Of a stretch of 64,000 nt of DNA, positions 54,262 through 64,000 are shown in pieces. The stretch's first letter is position 1, and each line of letters opens with the position of its first letter. This stretch comes from Apiospora phragmitis. Taxonomy: Eukaryota > Ascomycota > Sordariomycetes > Amphisphaeriales > Apiosporaceae. The position numbers were made by a program, and so were the translations under genes. The stretch lies in assembly GCA_038363925.1 (NCBI GenBank), contig JAQQWL010000006.1:4568501-4632500 (forward strand). Direction: 5' to 3'. The notes beneath the pieces were generated by a model that saw nothing but the letters and a program-made list of their open reading frames with translations, was not told the DNA's origin and did not search any database.

Positions 54262-55738
54262 ATGATGCAGATCTGCCGGGCCGCAGTCTTCGGACTGCTC
54301 AGCTCCGCGTTGTCGCAGGCGCAGGCGCTGGCCGCGCCGCCGCCCACCTCAGCAGGACTCCTCGCGGAGCGCGCCACGACGACGACGCTGTCGGACGTGA
54401 CCATCTTCTCGCCGCCCTCCAACGCCGGCTGGGTCGACCCGCGCGTGCTGTACGCGCGCGCCGTGGCCCTCAATGCTTCCGGCAGCAACGGCACGCTGCT
54501 CGCGACCTGGGAGAACTACTCGCCCGAGCCGCCGCTCGTGCACTTCCCCATATACCGGTCGACGGACAAGGGCAAGTCCTGGACCCCGGTCGGCGAGGTG
54601 CAAGACACGCAGAACGGCTGGGGCATGCGCTACCAGCCGACCCTGTTCGAGCTGCCGCAGGCCGTCGGCGACTTCCCGGCCGGCACCGTCCTGGCCGCCG
54701 GCAACAGCATCCCGACCGACCTGAGCAAAACCAAGATCGACGTCTACGCCAGCACCGACGGCGGCGCTACCTGGACTTTCGTCAGCAGCGTCGCGAGCGG
54801 CGGCGAGGCGCGGCCGAGCAACGGGCTCACGCCCGTCTGGGAGCCGATGTTAATGTGAGTATAGTATATGCTTCGTTCGCCCTTCCACTTCTCCTGTGTA
54901 TCTTCTTCCCCACAGACCGCGCACACACGCATGAGATACTCCCAACTGACCTCTTGCAATGAATAGGGTCTTCAACAACCAGCTCGTCTGCTACTACTCG
55001 GACCAGCGCGACACCAAGTACGGCCAAAAGCTGGTGCATCAAACCACCACCGACCTGCGCACCTGGAGCGACATTGTCGACGACGTCCGCGACGACGCCA
55101 ACTACGCCGCCCGCCCCGGCATGCCCGCCGTCGCCCCCTCCCCGACGGCCGCTACATCTACGCCTACGAGCAGTGCGGCACCGACGGCTGCCACATCCAC
55201 TACCGGCTCCCCACGAACCCCGTGGACGGCGTCCTGTCCGGCGCAGTCCTTCAGCCTCCAGTCCACCAAAGGCACGCGCCCCACCAGCTCGCCCTACGTC
55301 GTCGTCTGGAACAACGACACCATCGTGCTGAGCGCCGGGTCCGGCTCGCAGCTCTTCGTGAACCGCCAGCTCGGCGACCCGGCCGCCTGGGTCGAGTACG
55401 CGACCCCCCAGCCGGGCGCCTACTCGCGCGGCCTCGCGCTGCTGGGCCCCGCGGACCCGGACGCGCTGCTCCTCGTCGGCGCGGGCGGGCTGCCGCCGAG
55501 CACGACGAACCGGGTCAGCGTCAGCGTCATCGACTTGCGGGCCACCCTGGCGATGTCTGGTGGGGCCGCCAAAGATGACAATAATAGTAATACTAGTAAT
55601 AACAATGGCGGCGGTAGCCAAGCGGTTCCGCTCTCCTTCCAGGGGCAAGGGCAGGGGCAGGCGGCGAGCAATGGCGCGGCCGTGAGCAGTGGTGCGGTAC
55701 GGCGGCGCAGTCGGCCTCTTTGGAGGAGGCACCACTAA
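54262..55738 (+). CDS. secreted BNR-repeat (sialidase-fold) glycosidase-like protein
   Basis: Exons 54262-54854 and 54967-55738 flank a 112-nt intron (GTGAGT ... ATAG), joining WEPMLM/VFNNQLVCYYSDQRD. The N-terminus is a signal peptide (about 1-25). Two Asp-box motifs, STDKGKSWTPV and STDGGATWTFV, define the six-bladed beta-propeller of the sialidase superfamily. Between about 55134 and 55250 the family sequence (LPDGRYIYAYEQCGTDGCHI, HYRLPTN) lies in another frame: one C is missing in the run at 55134-55138, and the frame returns near 55228-55249. The two shifts cancel, so the frame stays open. Total is 454 residues, with an Asn/Gly/Gln-rich end. Likely a secreted glycoside hydrolase or glycan-binding protein; true sialidase activity is unproven. 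Confidence 0.78.
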
Positions 55739-58044
55739 CTAGCTGGCTAGATGCTTATCGGCCACCATTTGGCTGCCACGTTCCGGCGCAGACGCCAATG
55801 ACGGTGGAATGAGAAGGAAATGGATGATAACCCGACTTCGCTTCTATGCATTCTTCCCTATTTTATAATGTGAAAACACAATCCAAACGTGTAACTGAAT
55901 AATGATATACTGACTACTATTCCGATAGTAGCGAGCATCATATTGCACCGGGGTGCGGCGTTCTCTCCGTCCCGTCTCTCCTGGAATGTTCACTTAATAG
56001 TGTATTATTAATGTCGCTTGACGTGAAGGCAAGACCTTGGGTTCTCTTAAGACGTAAGCGACGTTAGCTTCAATACGGCTATTGTCATCATCGGCCCTTC
56101 ACACTCTACTCCAAATATACGTTAGTATGTGTACATTGGTGGTCTCCCCCAGCATGTCTTGGTTCGCTTGGGGCCGAGTCAAGCATGTTGGCTCCCCAGG
56201 CGTCGATAACGGAATAATTTCTAATAACCTTGGTCGTAGAGCATGGAGGAAACAGTGAATGCAGACTGTTGAATGCAGCAAAATCTCACATTTCTAACGG
56301 AGTCATTGGCTATTACCAGCCTTAAGACCATCTGAATAGACAGGGTAGGAACGTACGTCACGCAAAATGTATAAGATGAATCAAGGCTGATAGTAGTTTG
56401 GGATACTTTTATATTTTTTTATATTTAGGGTTGCCGTTGTAACTAGACTCAATTCCGGTCACCCTTGGTCCATAGTGCAAGGACAATCAATCAACAGGCC
56501 AAGGCACCGGAGGCGAGATGAATGAGTAGTCGCCACAACGTCCGGGACAGTGTTGACTTGTTCTTGTGAGTCCCCTTTGTTGTCTCATTGTATCCTCTGT
56601 TGATCTCGTACCAATTTTGTGTCCCATGGACCCACATCCTCCAGCCATCCCAACCAACTACCGATTTAATGATACCATCTTCTTCTTCTCAAATCCGTCG
56701 TGCCAATCGTAAAAACATCTGAAAAGTGCCTTTCTACTAGGCATAAATCATAGGGGGGAGAGATAAAGAAATGAAAGCAAGACAGCCTCGCATTAACCCC
56801 CATCAGGCGACCCGAAATCCAAGACCCCCTTTTTCTAAAGTGTCTGAACCAGAAAACTCTAAGAACGATATGCTGCTAATTTGACAGCTAGGACGTGAGG
56901 TTGGTATACTCTCGGGAAGAGCCTCTTTCCACAAGCATGCCGTGACGACAACACGCATGCAGACCAGCCTAAGCTGAGTCGTTCCAGCGCACGCCAAATA
57001 AACCCCAATAAAACAATCCGTAAACGAAAGAAGGGCAAGATGCCCGATGCCCCCATCTTGAGTAGCCCCATAGCATGTAGCGAGGCCCGAGTATGGAAGC
57101 CTGTACAAGCATCTTGTGTGCTGTGTCGACAGTGGGAATGCACGGAAACCCTTCTTCCAGAGTTTCTCGAGTGCCAGCAAGTCCCCTGTTGTTGTGACAG
57201 CTCCATATAACACCCGCCCGCAGCAAAATGACTCGATACCACCTCCTTCGATGCATCAGAAAGAAAAGGAATCAGTGGGCAGTCGGACCATGGTCATATA
57301 CCATGTCATTTGTTTTAAACGCCTCAATGAATCCTCAGTTTTACCAGCCGGCCCGTATAAAATGCGTAATAAAAAACAAAAAGCCGGAATCTATGGGGAT
57401 GATGAACGCCGAACCGTGAATTACCGAAACCGATCAACACCATTAGACAATTATCGATAGGAAAAAGTCGTGAAAAAAAAACAAAGCAAACCTGCCCGAA
57501 CGCCGCAAAGGGTTCGGGGGGTCGCGAGGGGAGAGCAGCGCGTAGACAATCGTATTAGCCTGACCAAGCTGATTGGGGCTGGCTCGGCATTGTTTCGACG
57601 TCGATCGTCACGGGGTGCGCGAAATCCAAGAAGAAAAACGTAATGCAGTGTCCAGAAGTAGGTATGTCGAGTTCATTTCGACCCTTTCGTCATGACATCG
57701 AAATGTGTTGGGTATCTGAAGAGCAAATGTATATCCCTAAATGTGCCGTAGAAGATGTCCAAGTGGACTGTTTTGCAATACTGTAGGCCGAAAGCTTGCC
57801 GAAGGTTCCGAATCGAAGCCCCAGGGGAGCTTTACGCATCTGCTCGCCAGTCGTTCATGCACCAGATCCCCCGTCGTATTAGAACGTCGGTGGGTATTCC
57901 CAGACTTAGTTGGATCAGGGCATAATCCCGTAATCTTCTTTGATGGAGGCACCAAGTTTTCGCAGCGCGTATTTAAGCCAGGAAGGAAACCAATAACATC
58001 ACCCATGATCGTCATCGTTCTCCGAATATCGGATCTTATGTTAT
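55739..58044. other. intergenic, 2.3 kb
   Basis: 3' flanks of the sialidase-fold and cyclin genes; an AT run lies near 56408-56428. No gene seen. Confidence 0.55.
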
Positions 58045-59186
58045 TCAACCCACAACAGGCTGGCCATAGGGATTGTGGTGGAAGTAGTGGGCCGGCTTCT
58101 GGAGGGACGCCATGCATTGGCTGCAATTGCAGTCAGCGACGCTAGAATCCCAAGCACCATGGCCACCGTAGTGTCCGAAGAATGGTTGCTGATAATGGGA
58201 TGCTCGGTTGCCAAAGGCACCGTGATGAGAAGACATGTTTGACGCAGGGGTAGTTGCGATTGTGCGTGTATCCCGACGAAACAGCGGAGCCAAACCAGTC
58301 GTTGTAGCGCGAGTTGAGCGATGCGGCCGAGTTAAGGTACTTCGGTGTACCGTAACCAGAGTCGGGGGGTGTCAGAGGATCAGTAGGCCAAGTGTTCTGA
58401 TACTGGCCTTGCCAGGAGTTCTCGCGAGGACGGAACTTGTTGCGGGATTGTTGCAAACGCTCGAATTCGTTCGTCTCCTCCGATGACCAGCCTTCGTAGC
58501 CAATCGAGTGGTTGCGAATACGGGGATCCGGGCGCATAGATGTGACCAATGGGACGAGTCGCTCGCGAGCAGCGACTTGAGACAGATGGTGATGAGCCAT
58601 TTGCTCTCTCTCCTTCGTTTCCCGCCATCCTTCCAGTTGCTCAACCACGCATTGTAGTCGCCGCTCTCATCGAGATTAACGTACAATGACCAGTGCATAT
58701 GAACAAGCCACTCAGTCTCCATTCGGTTGAGCTCTTGGACCGGGATCCCGCTCACCTCAGACCACGAGCGGTTTTGGAAGGTGTTGTCATCAAGAAACTT
58801 ACTGCCCAGTAACAAGGACACAGTAAGCAGACGCCAAACCTCGCCTTCGTTTGTCTTGAAGGTGCGGCCGAGATGCTTAAGAGTGTTGACCCTCTTGGCA
58901 AGGTAGTTCATACCAAGCAGGATTGTCGTGCTTGGCAAGCGTGTTGACGTAAGGATCTGGGAAACAAATTTGCGGAAGGCGACTGTGACCGGTGTCTCTG
59001 GCAGGACGACTCTCATTGCCATCTCGGCCACATACTCCGCCATAATTTCAACCTCATAATCGAGGACGGCACACACACCACCAGGCATCATGGCGGTTGG
59101 ATAAGACTCCGTCAAAGATCTTACGAGGACCTTTGTCGGAGCGGAGGCGTTCTGCTTCGAGCGCCTGGAACAGTGGAATTGGGCAG
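58045..59186 (-). CDS. cyclin-like protein (CLG1/Pho85-cyclin type), frameshifted
   Basis: The cyclin box is clear: ESYPTAMMPGGVCAVLDYEV, FRKFVSQILTSTRLPSTTIL, LAKRVNTLKHLG, then LLLGSKFLDDNTFQNRSWSE and HMHWSLYVNLDESGDYNAWL. After NWKD the frame shifts (one base missing near 58624-58632) into WRETKEREQMAHHHLSQVAA. It shifts again at the C run 58247-58250 (one base extra) into the Gly/His-rich end SNMSSHHGAFGNRASHYQQP, with a TGA at 58045-58047. The frame is open upstream of the first family block (SKQNASAPTKVLVRS) back to an acceptor-like AATTAG at 59187, so the first exon was not located and the start is uncertain. Such cyclins partner Pho85-type kinases; exact role inferred. Confidence 0.75.
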
Positions 59187-62100
59187 CTAATTAGGAGTTG
59201 GCTGCGTGACCAGGGCTGAAGAGAGGCTGGCTGTCGTAGGGGATTCAGCGGTTAGTGGAAATCTATTGATTGCCTCCAGCCATATGTTGTTTTTTCGTGT
59301 ACGAATGTCGCGAAAACAAGAAAGGAAACGGTATATCGATGTTTAGATATAGATTCGGATGCAGAGATTGGGCAGCAGGTGCAATGCTCCTGGTGTCGAC
59401 TTGATCTCCCAAGCAAGGACTGCGTTGATAGTACAATCGAGTATTCAAGTCGCCCTGTGCTAGGAGGATGTGTCTCGTAAGTCGAGGTTGCCGAAATCGT
59501 AGGATCCGAGTAACGTTGTTCGTAAAGGAATATTCAAGTCAGACAGCTAAGTCGACCGGAAGTGTTCGTTATATCGGTGCAAGAAGCACGATATTAACAG
59601 CAGAAGTAGGGTAATTCCGAGGAAAACTCTAAAGCACTGAAGTCATTGTTCCCGGATTAGTATGCTATTGTCCGTACAGGTGCAGCACAAAGCAAGCGAA
59701 TGAAACAAATGTAGGAATGACAGGCACAATTGTCTGTGTGTCAGAATTGTCAAGAACCGGACGACAATAGAATGTCGGAGACCAAGGGAAAAAAGTCAAA
59801 TCCAGAAGACACAGAAGAGTATACACCTCTGGGCCGTAGCGATACAGATGGGGCAGAAAGAGTTTGTCAACGACGCGGCGTTGTCAAACCAATAAGCTAC
59901 CAACTGACCCCAGTGGGAAGATTGAACGATGGGGAAGAAAAGAAAATTTTCCGACAAGTTCGCAATCCGAGGTAAAGGCTAATGACAATGGAGGAAGCTG
60001 CATGAGTCGTAGGTGACTTTTCCTGTGACCAGGATGCGACACCAACTATCAAAACAGTCGGGAAATGAGAAGATGCGTGTCGTGTCGTAGGCGGTCCGGG
60101 GGTGCTTGTGTGTGGCAGACTAGTCGGACCACTGGACGAACAATTTCGAATGTTTGTGTATGTAGTGGGGACGTCCAAACTCGAATTCGACAGGCAAACC
60201 AGCGCAAAAGAAGAGGCAGTGCAGGCAAACTTTTTGAAAGGCGAATAGAATATGCTCAGTCAATACGATAAAAAGGAAATCAAGGCTCACCTGGTGAAGT
60301 GGTAGAAGCTGACAATGAAGTCCTGCTACCACACAAACACACACACACACACACACAACCGTAACGACCTCGGAAGGTAGAGGGCGAATGTTCGTTCGAA
60401 TGATTCGTAGGGGTTGACTCTTTTCGGTTCTGTCGTCCTTCCAAAGAGCCCTCCCAGTCGAGAAAGGCAACGTTGGTGGATGAGGAGCAAGCAGAAGAAA
60501 GAGAAAGCAGGTCGCTTTTCCCACACTCCGGGAGTTCAGTCGAAGAGAGGAGAGAGGAGCGGATTGGTCCGTCCTCAGGTCCTCAGCACAGGCGTCTCTG
60601 CACAGCAACCGGCTGAGCGAGCGAGCGAGCCGAATAAGACAGACTGGGCTGAGCCGAGCGTTTGGCTTGCTTGGGTAGCGCTTTTTCGTCTTTGGTCTCT
60701 TGTGCCGAGGGTGGTCGATCGAAGGCGGATCGTAAAGAAAACCTGAATCCAGACGCCGGTTACCCTCAATGAATCAGTTCTTCAATTGAGGTCCTTTGCC
60801 AGCTTGAAATGACCAGTCGCGGATTTCGAGGTAGAGGGAGGTGATGGGGAGTGGGAGAGGGAGAGCCGGATGTGAGAGACTGGGGTGGGAGGGATTCGAG
60901 GAAGAGTACTTTTTGAGACTGCTGCTGCTTGGGTGCTTGGGTTGGTGGTGGATGGAGCCACTAACCTACAGACTACAGGAACTGGAGCCCAGCACTCTCT
61001 GATGACTGGCGCTGCTAGGCGGGTGGGATGGACAGTCAGTGAGTGACGGAGAGGTGGAGGAATGACCAGGTGAGATGCAAAATCCAAACCAAACCCCAAT
61101 CTGGACCACTTGCTTGCTCCTGAGCTCAGTGGGGACAAGGGTTTTGGACGGACCAGTAACGGTACAGGAAATCGTGGAGGGTCAGGGGTGGGTACAGTCC
61201 AAAACCCATTGGAGTAAGAAGCAAGGGCCGTGATGCGGGTACTCGAGTAGGTAAGTACTACTCTACTTCTTCAATATGCCTAGTTAAAAGAAAATCGACT
61301 ACATCCGATGAGCAAAGCATGTAGTGACCAACGTTCGATGATGATTTCTTCTTCTCCTTCTTCCCGTGCTCGAACTGTTAGTCTCTGTCTACCTATGTAC
61401 ATGCCTTACATCAATGTAAGTACGGGATCTCTGACTCGTACCCTTAGATATAAGTACATTACGTATGAGAACACAACCACTTCGCGCGCATAGAAATGTG
61501 AAGTGGTCGAACCGGTTAGGCCCAGTACGTGTGCAGCCGAATCTACTAACCTCCATACAAGTACAATTCATCATGGTCGTCAGGGAAGGACCTCACGTAC
61601 TCGGCTCACTGCAGAAAGCCCTGCGCGCACTGGCCCGAGTCGGCTCTGTGTCCCTGGTGTGTGGTGTCTGCTTGCAAATGGTGCTGGTCTGGGTGGGGAG
61701 GTACACGCGAGGTGTATCAATTCCAATCCATTCTCCAGGTCCACTTCTGAAAGGCGTTTATTTCTCTGCCAGAACTGCGCCATGGGAGTCCATGCTTGTC
61801 CCGGCACCCTGTCACTTTTCGATGGGGTATGACCTTGGATGTGCATGGAAAACGGATCTAACGAAAACGGAACATGCCCAAAAGCAAGCAAGATCTGAAG
61901 CGTTGCACGGGAAGGCTGGGCATCGAGGTCCAAAAGAAAAAGTCGCGCAAAAAAACCCCGAGGCCCGTTGAGCCAGGTCCCATTTTGATACGAGATGATG
62001 GCAAGAATTCTTGGAACGGCCTGGTCGATCAATCTGATTGCGTCGTTTCGTATGTTGCAGATATCTGTGCAATGGTATGCGAGTGGTTTGGTAGCCGGTC

Positions 62101-64000
62101 TCACCCCCCATGTCTGAACTGAAAGTTTTCCGCAGTCCAATGAAGCAAACCCCAATCTGGCTGCTTAGATGATATGGCAATAATAAGGTAGACAGGCATC
62201 ACGATTCGATCAGCCATCGAGTGTACGATTATTAGTGGTTGCGTAATAAACGAACACAGCTTATTACTGAGAGTGTAGGTGTGTGTGTGTGTGTACTCCG
62301 TACGGATAGACTTACTCATTTGACGATCATGGACGGTTTGGGATGGCCTTCTGGGATGGTCTCACCGACTCAACGGTTACGAAGTAGCGTGGCCCTAATA
62401 GCGTTCATGCCCATGCGGCATAGACTATTTGAAGTTCTGGCCAGGGCTTCTCCGTTTCTTTCGTTTTTTTCTTGCATTTCGAGCCATGGGCCACTGGACC
62501 CTGAAGATTTCATGCTTATTAGCTGTTGCCCGGAGCACCAAGGCCGAACTACATACTACCTGGAGGCAGGCTGGCAGGCTAGAGGCGCGGTCCACCCCGA
62601 AAGCAGCAGACAACCGAGACGCGTCGTTGGAGGAAATTACTCGGCCAAATCCAGTTCTGCCAAACGGGAACCATTCATCGTGGCTACAGACGTGTAGAAT
62701 CTCCTCTGCTTCGCCTCCGTTCTCCGTTTCCTCACCTCTGAGTCGATTTGAGTAGGGCAAGTGGAGGCGTGTGCACTGTATGTTGAGTCTATCTATCCTC
62801 AACCGGTGGGGGTGGTTTCTGATAGCTCACATAGAGTTCAGAGGAGCAGCAGCAGCAGAGTCTCCTCGTCTCACATGAGCTCTGTACTTCTCACTGGCGA
62901 CCAAACGTAAAACGTGGGCTTCAACAATACCAGCTGGGTGAACCGTTGCCGCTTGTACAATCCATTTTTGCAATACGGCTTGGGTGAATGCGAAGCTAAT
63001 CCCGGCACTGGAATAATATGTAATATCCGTAACATCCAGGGCATGGGCATTGCTTTATTAATCCTCCCTCCCCATCTAACCTAAGCAAGCCCTAGGCTGT
63101 TTTGGAGTTGATGATCGCCCCCGAGAATTGACTGATCCAATTCAATATCTTTGATTGTTTGTGCTGACACGTTTGGGGAAGAGGGAAACGGTGGTCTGGT
63201 ACCAAGGTTTACTTGGGGGAGTAGGTGAATTACCGTTTTCTCGTTCAAGATTCCGGATTGGAACTCGGCAAGCACGGATGAACTTCATATTTGTTCCATG
63301 ACACCAAACACAGGCCAGGGTCCAGGCAACTTCGGCAAATCATGGGAGACAACACACCCTGGACAGCGGAAAAGGCCCTACCATGCGTGCTGTGGTGGTC
63401 GGCTGCTCGTTCACGTGAAAAGACCTTTCTGCCCTGTCAAGGCTTCCAGCATTGGGCTTGTGCGTGTGTGCCAACTGCTTGTCAATGTGTAAATGCGCCA
63501 CCTGTGCAAACATGAACCCCATCATGAGCTCGGGGCTTGGATGCCTGCTCGAAACACGGGGCTCGTCTTGCCAAGTCGATCGAGAAAGTGCCGCTGGCGC
63601 CAGGGCCGACAATGGAGAGCTTGAGGGACCTTACCGGCTCCGTGAATGAACATGTATCCAATCAATCACACGGGCTTTTCCTTAGGGTACTCTTCAGCCT
63701 AAGTGCCTAGACTACATTACGGCCTGGCACAGCTGACATCACCAGTGGGAAAGTATGTAGTGTCGAGTGTGCATCACGAACGGATTAGACAGACCGCACT
63801 CAAAAAGGGCTGGGGTGGGTAACACCAGTGGCAAAGAGGACTGGACTGGGGCCTGACACCTGAAGTTCTGCTGATGGCTGAGTGTTCGCAGTTCGTCAGC
63901 GGCACTGAAGTCTGGTGTGTTCAGCGGAGTCCCCAGGCCCTCCTCCCCTTCCTGCTTCCTGCAGATTCATTGGCCCGTGAGCCCTACCACGAGCACACCC
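59187..64000. other. intergenic, 4.8 kb to the window edge
   Basis: A CA repeat (60331-60357) and a GT repeat (about 62275-62292) are present. The stretch next to the cyclin probably holds its first exon and a long 5' leader. I find no other gene, tRNA or repeat I can support. Confidence 0.45.

Noticed and set aside
56803..57213. 136-codon minus-strand frame in the spacer before the cyclin gene
   Set aside because: Cys/Trp/Arg-rich, with no motif and no codon bias like the neighbours; most likely 3' untranslated sequence.

Overview
The window reads as nuclear chromosomal DNA of a filamentous ascomycete (Pezizomycotina, most likely a Sordariomycete). Reasons: GC-rich genes broken by short introns of about 60-190 nt with GTRNGT donors; a GRG-1/CCG-1 glucose-repressible gene; CVNH, 2EXR and metalloprotease-jacalin families typical of these fungi; and an AT-rich, RIP-like degraded pogo/Fot1-type transposon. 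Genes lie on both strands with 0.5-2.5 kb spacers and no operon logic.

Layout. 0-3 kb: the end of a C2-domain gene and a three-exon membrane-anchored FAD monooxygenase. 4.3-6.3 kb: a 1.93-kb TIR element with TA target duplication. 6.4-8.7 kb: a dead zinc-metalloprotease/jacalin gene. 9.8-16.7 kb: a patch of secreted or small proteins (feruloyl esterase, pectate lyase, Cys-rich effector-like protein, CVNH lectin-like protein) around one unknown gene. 17-20 kb: decayed sequence (an orphan exon-like frame, a broken unknown gene, a 2EXR gene with one stop). 20.7-29.3 kb: a Lys-rich small protein, a secreted Ala/Glu/Pro repeat protein, a carboxypeptidase Y-like protease, a PHD-finger protein and a PEBP. 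31-37.3 kb: GRG-1, a GPI-type cupredoxin, Tim54 and a FAM192A/NIP30 protein. 37.8-43.7 kb: an SDR relic, tRNA-Ser(GCU), a six-fold CPV-motif protein and a class III CoA-transferase. 45-51.8 kb: a single-pass membrane protein, TFIIB, a tRNA-like Pol III element and an NmrA-like protein. 54-59.2 kb: a secreted BNR/sialidase-fold protein and a CLG1-like cyclin; the last 4.8 kb holds no gene I can support.

The genes do not form one pathway. The clearest functional theme is plant-biomass or host interaction (feruloyl esterase, pectate lyase, effector-like protein, CVNH, sialidase-fold protein). Two points matter for any reader. First, about ten otherwise well-preserved genes, including housekeeping TFIIB and Tim54, carry single-base frameshifts, mostly in short homopolymers, so the sequence probably contains consensus errors and gene models must be joined across them. 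Second, the most unusual protein is the CPV-motif protein at 40.5-41.0 kb: all six of its cysteines sit in Cys-Pro-Val motifs arranged as an almost exact tandem duplication of 81 residues.
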